Shown piece after piece: positions 1 through 8,670 of a DNA stretch of 44,277 nucleotides (positions are counted from its first letter, which is position 1; each line of letters starts with the position of its first letter). The translations under genes were made by a program, and so were the position numbers. Origin of the DNA: Polyangiaceae bacterium (lineage in GTDB: Bacteria > Myxococcota_A > Polyangia > Polyangiales > Polyangiaceae); contig JAKLKA010000048.1 in assembly GCA_023150915.1 (NCBI GenBank), positions 1-44,277 on the forward strand, written 5' to 3'. Below the pieces are notes generated by a model. That model saw only the letters and a list, made by a program, of their open reading frames with translations. It made no database searches and was not told where the DNA came from.

Positions 1-294
1 TCCGCCTGCGCCGCTGCCACCGCCGCCCGGCGCGCCCCCGCTGCCGGCCCCCGCGGCCCCGCCGCTGGCCGGCGGCTCGTCGCCGTTGTCGCCACTGCCG
101 GCTGCACCCCCAGCAGCGCTGCCCCCGGCGCCCGGCTCGTTGCCCTCGGCGCCGCCCGTACCGGGATCGTCCGGGGGCTCTTGCTCGCCCGCGCCGACCA
201 CCGGCTTCACGTCCGGCGCGCTCACGCCTTCGTCACCGCTGCCGGCGGCACAGCCCAGGGCAAACACCGAGAAAACGAGCCACGCCTTGGTCAT
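1..294 (-). CDS. Gly/Ala-rich lipoprotein, partial (C-terminus outside window)
   Basis: The 98 codons visible begin with a lipoprotein signal peptide (hydrophobic LVFSVFALGC, lipobox Cys at about residue 15). A low-complexity stretch rich in Gly, Ala, Ser, Pro and acidic residues follows and runs to the window edge. Such linkers tether surface domains in myxobacterial lipoproteins, so any functional domain probably lies beyond position 1. The ATG overlaps the stop of the upstream NHL-like gene (ATGA, 291-294), which implies translational coupling as the third gene of an operon. The function cannot be told from the part seen. Confidence 0.75.
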   Translation of the reverse strand, partial: MTKAWLVFSVFALGCAAGSGDEGVSAPDVKPVVGAGEQEPPDDPGTGGAEGNEPGAGGSAAGGAAGSGDNGDEPPASGGAAGAGSGGAPGGGGSGAGG

Positions 295-1340
295 TCGCAC
301 TCCACCTTCGAGTACGAGACCCCCTGCTCGGTGCGCAGCGCGTAGAGCACGCCCCCGCCCGGCAGTGCCACCAGGTCGCGCAGCGACTCTTCGGGCAGCA
401 CGTTGGCCGGGACGGTCGCAGTTCCGGTGGGCTCGCCGTGCTCGGGCTCGAGGCACACGATGCGGATCTCGGATTCGGTGTCGCTCCGCTCGAGCTCGGC
501 TGCGAAGTACACGGTGCCCGCGCGGTCGCTGTCGAGCAGCGACAGGTGACGGATCGGCAGCTCGAGCCGCAGCTCACGGGTGTAGCGGTGCGCGCGGGTC
601 GCGCGCTCGGTCGAGCTCACGTAGGCGCGGCCGTTCGGTGCTTCGACGATGCCGGCACTCAGGAACGAGCGGCCGTCCCGGCTGGGGCGCCCCGGGATCT
701 CGCTCCGCTCGGCCGCTGGCTCACCCGAGGTCGAGCCCAGCTTCACCAGCGGGCCGTGGGCGCGCTCGGCGTACACGTCCTTGCCGTCCACCACCAGTGC
801 CGTGACGCTGCCGGCGTCGGGGATGCCGGCGCCTTCGAGCGCAAGCGTGCCGAGGGGCTTGCCGTCCGCGTCGTAGAGCGACACCGACTTGTCGCGGAAC
901 CGGTCGAGCACCGCCATGCTGCCGTCGTCGGCCCAGGCGACGTCTTCCGGATAACCGGCCTGGATCGGCACGACTGCCTCGGTCTTTCCGTCCGGGCCAC
1001 GACGCACGACGCGATCGTTGACGTTGTCGAGCACCAGCAGCCGACCGCGGGCGTCCGCCGCGAAGCTCATCGGACCCACCGGGCTGCCCTCGGCGGGCCG
1101 ATCACGGCCGAGCTGATCGCGGCCCCCGCCCCAGCTGGCGGTGAGCACGGGTCCCTGGGGCTGGGCTGCGGGCGCCGGCGCGGTCGCGGCGCTGACCGTG
1201 CGCGCCGCCGCGGCGGCCCGGTTCGGTGTCCGCGGGGCGGCGACCGAGCGCGGCGCGCTGGACGAGACCGCCGGCCGCCCCCACCACAGCGCGGCGCTGG
1301 CCCCGAGCGCCAGCGCGATCACGAGCGTGCGCTTCTTCAT
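291..1340 (-). CDS. Secreted NHL/beta-propeller-like protein
   Basis: The 349-residue product starts at an ATG two bases after the stop of the upstream NlpC/P60 gene. It has a positively charged N-terminus (MKKR), a hydrophobic segment at about 6-20 that is a signal peptide or anchor, and an Ala/Pro-rich linker to about residue 65. The rest repeats 'GRLLVLD', 'VAWADDGSMAVLDR', 'GRAYVSS' and 'VALPGGGVLYALR' strands about 45-50 residues apart, the pattern of an NHL/SMP-30-like propeller. Propellers of this kind usually bind ligands or proteins; no catalytic motif was seen. A longer in-frame opening upstream lies inside the preceding gene and was rejected as the start. The 3' end overlaps the next lipoprotein gene by ATGA. 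Confidence 0.75.
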   Translation of the reverse strand: MKKRTLVIALALGASAALWWGRPAVSSSAPRSVAAPRTPNRAAAAARTVSAATAPAPAAQPQGPVLTASWGGGRDQLGRDRPAEGSPVGPMSFAADARGRLLVLDNVNDRVVRRGPDGKTEAVVPIQAGYPEDVAWADDGSMAVLDRFRDKSVSLYDADGKPLGTLALEGAGIPDAGSVTALVVDGKDVYAERAHGPLVKLGSTSGEPAAERSEIPGRPSRDGRSFLSAGIVEAPNGRAYVSSTERATRAHRYTRELRLELPIRHLSLLDSDRAGTVYFAAELERSDTESEIRIVCLEPEHGEPTGTATVPANVLPEESLRDLVALPGGGVLYALRTEQGVSYSKVECE

Positions 1341-1342
1341 CT

Positions 1343-2434
1343 TCAGAAGCCCTTGCGCCGCACGGCCTTGTACGCGCTGCCGGCGGTGCGATAGCCCTTC
1401 ACGCAGCCGCCTTTGCAGTTCTTGCACTCGTAGGCGTAGATCGAGCCCCAGGGGTCGCCCTTCGAGTAGATGAAGACGTGACCCGAGCCGCCCGAGCGGT
1501 AGTTCATCGCGTCGGCCTGCTTGATGTTCGAACGCGAGATGATGGACCACTCGCTGCTGCTCGAGTTGAAGTCGGCGGTGGTGTACGGGTGGCTGTCGAC
1601 GCTCATCTTCGAGTTGCTCGACGGCACCTGCCAGACCTTGGCGACGAAGCCCGAGCAGTCGCCGCCATAGCTGCCGCTGTGCGAGCAGCTGGGGCAGGCG
1701 CCCGAGCACGAGCCGCCCTGGCTGCCGGGCCCGCCCTCGCGGAAGCGACCGTGGCCCCACCAGTAGGAATGGCCCACGCCGACCTCGGCGCGCTGCATGG
1801 CGACGCCCACCTTGCTGGTGGGGGCGTCCGCCGGCGGGTCGCCGCCGGTCGGGGGATTCGTGGGCTCTTCTTCGCCGGGGCTGCTGAGCAGATCGTAGTA
1901 CTTGCTGGAGCTCCAGCCCGAGCTACTGCCGTATTTCACGTTGTAGAACCCGTTGGTCGGGTCGGGGGAAAGCAGCGTCACCTGCCCGCCCTCGGGCACC
2001 ACCGTGATCACCGAGTGCGAGGTCGACGCGCCCGAGCGCAGATTGACGTCGCTGGTGGCCTTCAGCGCGCTGCCGGCCGGCAGCCCGCCCACCGTGCTGC
2101 CGATCGGCTCGAGGTAGCTGCCGTAGCTGTAGCCGGTGGTCCCATCGTGGTCGATCCGGTAAAACCCGTTGGTCGGCTGCGACGAGACGACCGTGACCAT
2201 AGCGCCCTTCGGCACCACCCGGACCACGCCCGACGACGACGACGGCCCGGACCGCAGGTTCAGATTACCGGTGGTGCGCAGCTGGCTGCCGGCGGCGATC
2301 GGGCCGGTCAGCCCCTCGCCGACCACGTTGGCGTCTTCGGTCAGCTCTTCCGAGTCGAGCGGCGCATTGGCCGGCGCGCAGCCCACGAAGCCCGATGCGA
2401 CCACGAAGAGCCCTGCCCAGATCCTGACGCTCAT
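1343..2434 (-). CDS. Lipoprotein with two SH3b domains and an NlpC/P60-type peptidase domain
   Basis: The 363-residue protein has a lipoprotein signal (GFVGC, Cys19). Two bacterial SH3 domains follow at about 50-110 and 120-180, each with the NLRSG motif and an NGFY strand. After a Pro/Glu linker (183-205) comes a C-terminal cysteine-peptidase domain. Its likely nucleophile is Cys260 in GGDCSGFV and its likely His is His319 in SGHVFIY, the usual NlpC/P60 arrangement. The family cuts peptide stems of peptidoglycan (gamma-D-Glu-meso-DAP) and SH3b domains bind the wall. An extra Cys/Ser/Gly-rich loop (about 240-256) precedes the active site. It is the first gene of a three-gene unit with the genes ending at 291 and at the window edge. 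Confidence 0.85.
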   Translation of the reverse strand: MSVRIWAGLFVVASGFVGCAPANAPLDSEELTEDANVVGEGLTGPIAAGSQLRTTGNLNLRSGPSSSSGVVRVVPKGAMVTVVSSQPTNGFYRIDHDGTTGYSYGSYLEPIGSTVGGLPAGSALKATSDVNLRSGASTSHSVITVVPEGGQVTLLSPDPTNGFYNVKYGSSSGWSSSKYYDLLSSPGEEEPTNPPTGGDPPADAPTSKVGVAMQRAEVGVGHSYWWGHGRFREGGPGSQGGSCSGACPSCSHSGSYGGDCSGFVAKVWQVPSSNSKMSVDSHPYTTADFNSSSSEWSIISRSNIKQADAMNYRSGGSGHVFIYSKGDPWGSIYAYECKNCKGGCVKGYRTAGSAYKAVRRKGF

Positions 2435-2566
2435 GGCGGGTCCATGAGCAAGCCATGTGCCGCCCGCTGGGGTGGGCCGCAGGCCTGAATTTTCAGCAGA
2501 ATCGCGCTGGTGGGAGGATGTAGGCGCGCGGCCCGCGTCCGGAATTCGTCCGGACGCGCTTCGGAC
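2435..2566. other. Intergenic region upstream of the NlpC/P60 operon
   Basis: This gap lies between dut and the NlpC/P60 operon, both read on the minus strand. It should carry the promoter of the NlpC/P60 operon and the end of the dut transcript. It includes a short AT-richer patch around 2490-2502. No convincing hairpin terminator or sigma-70 hexamers were seen. Confidence 0.4.
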
Positions 2567-3010
2567 CTAGCGCCCGGTCGAGCCGAAGCCGCCGGCCCCA
2601 CGCGGCGTGGCATCGAGGTCGTCGGCCCAGGCGAGCTCGGCCCGCGCCACCGGGGCGATCACCAGCTGGGCGATGCGGCACAGGGGCTCGACCGCGAACG
2701 GCTCGGCGCCGTGGTTCACCAAGAGCACCCCGACCTCGCCGCGGAAGTCGGCGTCGATGGTGCCGGGGCTGTTGACCATGCCGATGCCGTGGCGCAGCGC
2801 CAGGCCCGAGCGCGGCCGGATCTGGCCCTCGAAGCCCGGCGGGATCGCCAGCGAGAGCCCGGTCGGGATCAGCCGTCGTTCGCCCGGCGCGAGGGTTATC
2901 GGTGCCTCGAGGGCGGCGCTCAGATCGAGGCCCGCCGAGTCCGCGGTCTGGTAGCTGGGCAATGGGACCGCGACCGCGCCCACGCGCTTGACCCGCACCC
3001 GCGGGGTCAC
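2567..3010 (-). CDS. dut: Deoxyuridine 5'-triphosphate nucleotidohydrolase (dUTPase)
   Basis: The 147-residue product has normal length for a trimeric dUTPase, which hydrolyses dUTP to dUMP and pyrophosphate and keeps uracil out of DNA. The family motifs are present in order: SAGLDLSA (I), [11 protein letters not shown] (II), [11 protein letters not shown] (III, with the catalytic Asp), RIAQLVI (IV) and the Gly-rich C-terminal GGFGSTG (V) that closes over the substrate. The GTG start overlaps the stop of the upstream MoxR gene (GTGA), so it is the last gene of the mepA/AAA-TPR/moxR/dut unit. The protein is cytoplasmic. Confidence 0.96.
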   Translation of the reverse strand: MTPRVRVKRVGAVAVPLPSYQTADSAGLDLSAALEAPITLAPGERRLIPTGLSLAIPPGFEGQIRPRSGLALRHGIGMVNSPGTIDADFRGEVGVLLVNHGAEPFAVEPLCRIAQLVIAPVARAELAWADDLDATPRGAGGFGSTGR

Positions 3011-4179
3011 AGCTGGGCGAACCTTCCGCTCTTCAGCGAGGCGTCGAGCAGCTGCCGCACGCGCTGTTCCAGGGCTCGCGCCTGCGGGTCCGGGATCTGC
3101 GAAAGGGCGGTCTTGATCTCACCCAGCGCCTTGAGCTGACTGAACAGCTGCAGGTCGCTGGGCGGGGCCGCCCCGGTGAGCACCTGCCGGATGCGCTCGA
3201 TCTCGGCCGAGAGCGCCTCGACGCCGACGCCCAGGGCGCCGACCCGTCGCCGGTCCGGGTGCTCACGGTAGAAGGCCTCGAGCACCGGCTGCACGATCTG
3301 TTCGAGGATCGGCGCCTGATCTTCGGCGTTCCAGATGTGCTTGAGCACGAACAGGTCGCTCACGTCGGCCTCGCTCCGCCCGTCGATGTAGGCGCTGGCG
3401 GCGAACAGCTTGAGCATCTTGACCACGCGGCGATCGCTGATGCTGATCCCCTCGGCGCGGATCTGGAAGACCAGCCCCTTGTAGCTGGAGAGGAACGCCT
3501 CGGAGAACGACAGCCGGCGCGCCAGATCTTCGGTCATGGCGTGGATGTTGGCGGCCGAGAGCAGCGGCTGGGGCTTGCTGCGCCGCAGCTTCTTCACCTC
3601 GTGCTGGACGCCCAGCTGCAACAGCTCGTTGAAGTGATAGGCGTCCAGATGGTCGGAGCGGATCCGGAGCAAGAAGCGGTCGAACATCGCCGACAACGAC
3701 TCGTCGCTGGGCACCTCGTTCGACGCGCCGAAGGCGCTGATCAGCGGGCACTCGATGATCTGCCCGCCCGAGGTGTAGCGGCGCTCGTTCAGCAGGCTGA
3801 GCAGAGAGTTGAGGATGGCGCTGTTGGCCTTGAACACCTCGTCCAGGAACACCACCTCGCTCTCGGGCAGCATGCCCTCGGTCTTGCGGCGATAGTGGCC
3901 GTCACGGAACGCCGCGATGTCGACCGGTCCGAAGATCTCGTTCGGCTCGGTGAAGCGCGTCAGCAAATACTCGAAGTATTTGGCGTCGATCAGCTCGGCC
4001 AGGGTGCGGATCAGGGCGCTCTTCGCCGTGCCCGGGGGCCCGATCAGCACGGCGTGCTCCCGGGCGACCACGGCGATGAGCAAGAGCCGAATCACCTCGC
4101 TCTTGCCCAAGAACTGGGAGTCGAGGGATTCGGCGACGCGTTGCAGACGGGAAGAGAGGTCGTTCGACATGGGGCTCAC
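3007..4179 (-). CDS. MoxR-family AAA+ ATPase (RavA-like)
   Basis: The 390-residue product has a MoxR AAA+ core. The Walker A is GPPGTAKS at about 47-54, the Walker B is [11 protein letters not shown] at about residue 110-120, and sensor-type ASNEVP precedes a MFDRFLLR segment. A helical lid and an extended C-terminal helical tail (about 290-390) follow. MoxR ATPases act as chaperones that mature or remodel metalloproteins and envelope or stress complexes; RavA is the nearest well-known relative by architecture. The usual partner with a von Willebrand A domain is not adjacent. Translation may start at the GTG overlapping the upstream stop (4179) or at ATG 4170, three codons later; neither has a clear Shine-Dalgarno. 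The 3' end overlaps dut by GTGA. Confidence 0.9.
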   Translation of the reverse strand: MSPMSNDLSSRLQRVAESLDSQFLGKSEVIRLLLIAVVAREHAVLIGPPGTAKSALIRTLAELIDAKYFEYLLTRFTEPNEIFGPVDIAAFRDGHYRRKTEGMLPESEVVFLDEVFKANSAILNSLLSLLNERRYTSGGQIIECPLISAFGASNEVPSDESLSAMFDRFLLRIRSDHLDAYHFNELLQLGVQHEVKKLRRSKPQPLLSAANIHAMTEDLARRLSFSEAFLSSYKGLVFQIRAEGISISDRRVVKMLKLFAASAYIDGRSEADVSDLFVLKHIWNAEDQAPILEQIVQPVLEAFYREHPDRRRVGALGVGVEALSAEIERIRQVLTGAAPPSDLQLFSQLKALGEIKTALSQIPDPQARALEQRVRQLLDASLKSGRFAQL

Positions 4180-6818
4180 GCGTGTTTGCTGGTCGCCTGG
4201 CGGTGTTTCGCGAAGATCTCGTCGCCCATGGCCTTGAGCTTGTGTGCCTCGCGCTGGATGTCGGCGTTGTTCTTGTAGTGCTCGCTACCCATCACGTACG
4301 ACGAGAACGCATAGTAGCTGCGCGCGACCTCGATCTCGTTGCCAATCTCTTTCGACAGCGCCACCGATCGCATGAAGTAGTCGATGGCCTTGCCCTCGTG
4401 GCCCGCGCCCCAGGCGCCGGCCGCGGTGATCTCGCCCAGCGTGCGCAGGGCCACGGCCAGGTGCGACTTGCTGCGGACCTGGGCGAACAGGTCGACCGCG
4501 TGCTTGATGGCCTCGCGGGCTTTGCGCAGGTCGTTCTGCAGCAAATAGGCCTTGGCGAGCCCGCGCTTGGCCTCGGCCAGATGCAGGTTGTCGCCCAGCT
4601 CGTCGCACAGCTCTTCGGCCTGCTTGAGCACCCGGATCGCTTCGGCGGTGTCGCCCAGCCGGTAGTGCATCTCACCGATGTTGGTCAGCACCACCGCCAG
4701 CCGATTACGCTCGCCGATCTCGCGGGCCACCTCGTAAGCCTCGCGGAACAGGCGCAAGGCCTCGGTGTTGTCGTTGCGGTCCTGCGCCAGCTTGCCCAGG
4801 TTGTTCAGGCTCTGCACGATCCCCAAGGGGTCGCTGATCTCGCGCCGCAGCTTGAGCGAGGCCTCGAGCGCCTCGAGCGCGCTCTCGGGTTTGCCGTGGT
4901 CCATCCAGACCAGGCCGATGTTGTTGAAGCTCAGGGCAATGCTGCGCAGGTCTTGGAGCTCTTTGCGGATTTCCAGCCCGACCTTCAGCTCGGTGAGCGC
5001 CGCGTCGTACTCGCCGCGCATCCACAGGCATTTGCCAATGTCGTCGTGGCAGGCGGCGATGCCCCGCCGATCGGACGCCAGCTCGAACAGGGCCAGGCCC
5101 GTTTCCAGGTGCTTCTGCGCCAAGGTCAGCATGCCGGTGTCGCGGTTCAGGCGCCCGATGCGGTTGTGCGCCGCGCCGCCCTTGCCGCGCAGCGCGAGCC
5201 GGTAGGCCAGCGCCAGCATCTCGAGAAACGCGCTCAGCGCGTCGTCGGTCTTGCCGAGCGTGGTGAGCACGTCTCCGTGGTCGTGCAGGGCGTCGATCCG
5301 GCGCCGGGCGTCCGAGTCGCCGAGCAACTCGAGCCCCTTGGCGTAGTACTCGTGGGCCTTCTTCGCGGCGTAGCCCTTGCGGGCCAGGTCGGCGGCTTCC
5401 AGATAAGTGAGCCCCGCGCGCCCCAGCGCGCCGGCCTTCTCCAGGTGCTGGGCCAGCATGGCGCAGTACTCTTCCTGGGAGCGCACGCCCTCTTTCTGCG
5501 CCAGCCAGTCGGCCACCGTCTGGTGATAGCGCCGGCCTGCCGCGCCGCTGGTCAGCTGCGCGATCCGCTCGCGCTCCAGGTTGTGCTTGAAGACGTACTC
5601 GACCTCGCCCGAAAAGGAAGAGTCGGGGAGCTTCAGCACGTAGTCCCGGGCCACCAGGCCATCGAGCAGGGCCTGGCGGTCGTCCCAGTCCTTCATGTCG
5701 GCGCGGGTCCAGAAGTCGGGGGCGGGCTTGTCCATGCGGGCCATCGCCACCAGCGCGCCGAGCCAGAACACGCTGCCGATGGCGGCGGCGTGCTCGAGCA
5801 GCGCTCGCTCGGCGGCCGACAGGGCGGCGATGCGGGCGGACACCGCGTCGGCCACGTTGAGCGGCAGACGCGCGCCGGCCAGCTTGTCCAGATCGACCTT
5901 CCACTTCGGCTCGCGCGCCAGCGCGTCACGCTCGTCGAGCACGCCGGTATCGTGGAAGATGCGCACCATCTGCTCGAGCAGGCCGGGGTTGCCGCCGGCC
6001 ATGAACAGGGCGGCCTCTACCAGCGCGTCGGGCGGGCCGCCCTCGCACGGGGCCAGCAGCGCCTTGGCCAGCGCCAGAGCCTGCTCCGAGGGCAGCGCCG
6101 AGAGCTCGAGCCGCTGGTGGCGCTCGCGACCGAACGAGAACCAGTCCTCGTGCCGCGCCGAGATCTCGGGGCGCGTGGCGCACAAGATCAAGATCGGCCC
6201 GCTCAGGTTCTCCATCAGGTAGCGCAAGAGCTCGACCGAGTCGTCGTCGGCCAGGTGCAGATCCTCGAACACCAGACAGATCGGCCCCTGCCCTGCGTCG
6301 CCCTCGACGAACGCCTTGACGATCGAGCGCCGGAGCAGCCGCGCCTGGATCGGATCGTCGGCCACGGCCTTGGTCAGCGGGCTGCCCAGGAAGTCGAGGT
6401 CGATCAGCTGCCCCAGGAAGTAGCAGACGTCGCCGACCTTCCGATCTTCGAGCACGGTGGCGACCTGAGCGCGCACCTGGGCTTTGGCGGCTTCGGCATC
6501 CATGCCTTCGACCAGGCCGAAGCGCGCGCGGAGCAGGCGAGCGAACACGCCGTACGAGTTCTGAAGGCTGCGGGCGGCGCCGCGGTAGACGCGCGGCACC
6601 CGCCCCCCCGCGGCGCGCAGCTCTTGCAAGAAGTCGTGGATCAGCCGGCTCTTGCCGATGCCGCTCGGCCCGACCAGGGTCACGATCCGAGCCTGACCCC
6701 CGGTGCGCGCCGCCTCGGCGGCCGCCGCCAGGGCCTGCTTCTCGGCCTCGCGACCCAAGAGGGGCGCGCGTAGGTCATTCATTCCGAACAGGATTTCGGT
6801 CGCGGGCGCCTCGTTCAT
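4176..6818 (-). CDS. AAA (STAND-like) ATPase with C-terminal TPR array
   Basis: The 880-residue cytoplasmic protein begins with LGREAEKQAL (about 21-30), typical of AAA_16/STAND ATPases. It has Walker A GPSGIGKS at 50-57, Walker B LVFEDLHLADDD at 182-193 and an arginine-containing ATRPE sensor. A winged-helix-like region covers about 310-440. From about 480 to 860 there are roughly eight to ten tetratricopeptide repeats of the LGN/kinesin-light-chain kind (NNIGLVWMDHG, NNLGKLAQ, TNIGEMHYRLG). In myxobacteria this ATPase-TPR module is often fused to a Ser/Thr kinase or adenylate cyclase; none is present here, so it may serve as a stand-alone signal scaffold. Start ATG 6818 overlaps the mepA stop (ATGA). 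An internal ATG at 6782 is an alternative. Confidence 0.88.
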   Translation of the reverse strand: MNEAPATEILFGMNDLRAPLLGREAEKQALAAAAEAARTGGQARIVTLVGPSGIGKSRLIHDFLQELRAAGGRVPRVYRGAARSLQNSYGVFARLLRARFGLVEGMDAEAAKAQVRAQVATVLEDRKVGDVCYFLGQLIDLDFLGSPLTKAVADDPIQARLLRRSIVKAFVEGDAGQGPICLVFEDLHLADDDSVELLRYLMENLSGPILILCATRPEISARHEDWFSFGRERHQRLELSALPSEQALALAKALLAPCEGGPPDALVEAALFMAGGNPGLLEQMVRIFHDTGVLDERDALAREPKWKVDLDKLAGARLPLNVADAVSARIAALSAAERALLEHAAAIGSVFWLGALVAMARMDKPAPDFWTRADMKDWDDRQALLDGLVARDYVLKLPDSSFSGEVEYVFKHNLERERIAQLTSGAAGRRYHQTVADWLAQKEGVRSQEEYCAMLAQHLEKAGALGRAGLTYLEAADLARKGYAAKKAHEYYAKGLELLGDSDARRRIDALHDHGDVLTTLGKTDDALSAFLEMLALAYRLALRGKGGAAHNRIGRLNRDTGMLTLAQKHLETGLALFELASDRRGIAACHDDIGKCLWMRGEYDAALTELKVGLEIRKELQDLRSIALSFNNIGLVWMDHGKPESALEALEASLKLRREISDPLGIVQSLNNLGKLAQDRNDNTEALRLFREAYEVAREIGERNRLAVVLTNIGEMHYRLGDTAEAIRVLKQAEELCDELGDNLHLAEAKRGLAKAYLLQNDLRKAREAIKHAVDLFAQVRSKSHLAVALRTLGEITAAGAWGAGHEGKAIDYFMRSVALSKEIGNEIEVARSYYAFSSYVMGSEHYKNNADIQREAHKLKAMGDEIFAKHRQATSKHA

Positions 6819-7666
6819 CGGCGCCCAGTCTCGCGCTCTTTCTTGTGCTTCACAAGGGCGCGAGAGCTGGAAAATACGCGGCGGATCGAGGCTGGCTGGA
6901 CCGCGGGGTCGGCCGGGAGCGGGGCCGAGATGCAGGTGCGCGTCTGCCCCGAGGGGCACGCGATGCGGACGTGGAAGTGATCGTCGTGGACCTGACCTCT
7001 GCTCGGCTGCTTCATCGCCATGGCCGCGCGATGCAGGACCGGCAGGTAGGTGCCCTTGGTGCGGGCGTACGCCAGCAGCCGCGCGCGGACGCGGTCGGCG
7101 ACGAAGATGTGCTCCACGCGCGCCGCCGGATCGGTGACCCAGGCCTCGATCAGCGCCCAGTTCCGGGCGTCGTCGAAGCGATAGCTCCGGTTTTCCAGCG
7201 CCACCCCCCGGCCGTCGACCGTCATGAATTCGGCCGGCGACACGCTCTCGCCATCTGCGCCGACGAACAGGAACGCCACGTCGGCGTCGCGACCGCTCTC
7301 GTGGCTGCGGTGGCCCGGCAGCTCGCCGCCGTCGCGGCGCGACAGGTCCCCCACGTGCAGGGTCAGCCCGGCGAAGCGAGCCGCCAGGCGCTTGGCCGAG
7401 CGCTCGAGCATCCCGACCAGGGCTGGTAGACCATAGTGCGCCCCGTTGGAGAAGCGCAGGCGAAGCTCGCGGCTCGCCTCGAGGGCCACTGCGCCCTCGA
7501 GCTTGCCAGCGGTGGGCGAGCCGATGCTGCGGGCCAAGAGGGCGGTCGGCCGCCGGCCGATCGCCGCGCGCTTCGGCGCCGGCGCCATCGCGCTCTCCCG
7601 CGCAGCCGACCCCGCCGTGACGGTCACGGAGAGGGCGAGCACGAGCGTCGGTAGTTTCCGGCGCAT
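6815..7666 (-). CDS. mepA: Penicillin-insensitive murein endopeptidase (MepA/M74 family)
   Basis: The 283-residue product has an N-terminal signal sequence (about 1-22). Zinc-ligand motifs of the LAS-type M74 peptidases follow: GHRSHESGRDADV at about 118-130 and DDHFHVRI near residue 230. MepA cleaves D-Ala-meso-DAP crosslinks in the periplasm. The upstream side is the divergent accD promoter region, so this is the first gene of the four-gene unit ending in dut. The following AAA-TPR gene starts within its stop codon. The C-terminal tail (about 250-283) is Arg/Lys/Ser-rich and not part of the enzyme fold. Confidence 0.9.
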   Translation of the reverse strand: MRRKLPTLVLALSVTVTAGSAARESAMAPAPKRAAIGRRPTALLARSIGSPTAGKLEGAVALEASRELRLRFSNGAHYGLPALVGMLERSAKRLAARFAGLTLHVGDLSRRDGGELPGHRSHESGRDADVAFLFVGADGESVSPAEFMTVDGRGVALENRSYRFDDARNWALIEAWVTDPAARVEHIFVADRVRARLLAYARTKGTYLPVLHRAAMAMKQPSRGQVHDDHFHVRIACPSGQTRTCISAPLPADPAVQPASIRRVFSSSRALVKHKKERETGRR

Positions 7667-7818
7667 GGCAGCTAGCTAACGGGACCGGCTCGGGTGGGCC
7701 AAAATCGAGGCATTCGCCCCGGCCGGTTGCGCGCTGGCGGCGCCTGTACGACGCTCCGCCGACCGCGGCGCAGAGCATTCGGCCCTGGCTTCCCGGTCTG
7801 ATAGATTACCGGACTCTC
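7667..7818. promoter_or_regulatory. Divergent promoter region mepA / accD
   Basis: This 152-bp gap lies between the divergent starts of mepA and accD, so promoters for both should lie here by position. No confident -35/-10 pair and no palindrome were seen. The stretch AGATTACC just upstream of accD is the least GC-rich part. Confidence 0.4.
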
Positions 7819-8670
7819 GTGTCCAGCCTTCCTGACAAGACCCCAGCCCAAGGCTTTTCCAACGAAAAGCGCTCGCTCGGAAAGGGCGTGTTCAAGAAGT
7901 GCGGAGGCTGCGGCTCGGTGCTCACCGCCGAGGCGCTCTCCGACACGTGGCACGTGTGTTCGGGCTGCGGCTATCACCACCCCATGACGCCGGCCGATTG
8001 GCGCCGGCTGCTGTTGGACGGCGGCGCCCTCGAGCGCTGGGACGACCACGTGGCTCCGGCCGATCCGCTGCGCTTCGACGACGGCAAGGGGTACCGCGAG
8101 CGGCTCGAGCGGGCGAAGAAGCAGAGCGGCCAGACCGAGGCGGTGGAGGTCGGGCGCGCCCACATCGCCGGCCACCCGGTCGCCTACGGCTGCTACGTCT
8201 TCTCGTTCATGGGTGGCAGCATGGGCTCGGTGGTGGGCGAGCGCGTGACCCGGCTGTTCGAGCGCGCGACGACCGACCGGCTGCCGGTGGTGTTGCTGCA
8301 CGCCTCGGGGGGCGCCCGCATGCAAGAGGGCATCTTGAGCTTGATGCAAATGGCAAAGACCGTCGCAGCCCTGTCCCGCTTCCGCGCTGTACGCAAGCCG
8401 TACATCAGCTTGTGCTTGCACCCCACCACCGGTGGCGTGGCCGCCAGCACCGCCCTGCTGGGCGACGTGAACCTGGTCGAGCCCAACGCGCTGATCGGCT
8501 TCGCTGGCCCGCGCGTGATCGAGAGCACCCTCCGGACGACCTTGCCCGAAGGCTTCCAGCGCTCCGAGTTCCTGCAAAACCACGGGATGGTGGACCGCAT
8601 CGTGCCCCGCTCCGAAATGAAGTCGACCCTGACCGTGCTGCTCTCTCACCTGGGCGGAGGCCGCGCGTGA
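7819..8670 (+). CDS. accD: Acetyl-CoA carboxylase carboxyltransferase subunit beta
   Basis: The 283-residue product has the N-terminal zinc ribbon of AccD (Cys28, Cys31, Cys47 and Cys50 in KKCGGCG and HVCSGCGYHH). The crotonase-like carboxyltransferase core follows, with FMGGSMGSVVGE, ASGGARMQEG, HPTTGGVAAS and FAGPRVIE. With AccA it transfers the carboxyl group from biotin-BCCP to acetyl-CoA, making malonyl-CoA for fatty-acid synthesis. The start is GTG. folC overlaps its stop by GTGA, an accD-folC order found in many bacteria. Confidence 0.97.
   Translation: MSSLPDKTPAQGFSNEKRSLGKGVFKKCGGCGSVLTAEALSDTWHVCSGCGYHHPMTPADWRRLLLDGGALERWDDHVAPADPLRFDDGKGYRERLERAKKQSGQTEAVEVGRAHIAGHPVAYGCYVFSFMGGSMGSVVGERVTRLFERATTDRLPVVLLHASGGARMQEGILSLMQMAKTVAALSRFRAVRKPYISLCLHPTTGGVAASTALLGDVNLVEPNALIGFAGPRVIESTLRTTLPEGFQRSEFLQNHGMVDRIVPRSEMKSTLTVLLSHLGGGRA

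Noticed and set aside
86-2488. Long plus-strand open frames at the left end
   Set aside because: They mirror the minus-strand lipoprotein, NHL and NlpC/P60 genes, have Arg/Ala-rich nonsense composition, and arise from GC-rich third positions.
4182-6773. 863-codon plus-strand open frame
   Set aside because: It is antisense to the AAA-TPR gene, whose minus-strand product has intact Walker and TPR motifs; the plus-strand product has none.
6819-7778. N-terminal extension of the AAA-TPR protein to 7778
   Set aside because: The extension overlaps mepA almost fully and reads as low-complexity Arg/Gly/Pro; the family sequence begins after ATG 6818.
7899-8666. Upstream extension of the folC frame
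   Set aside because: It lies within accD in another frame and has no FolC similarity.
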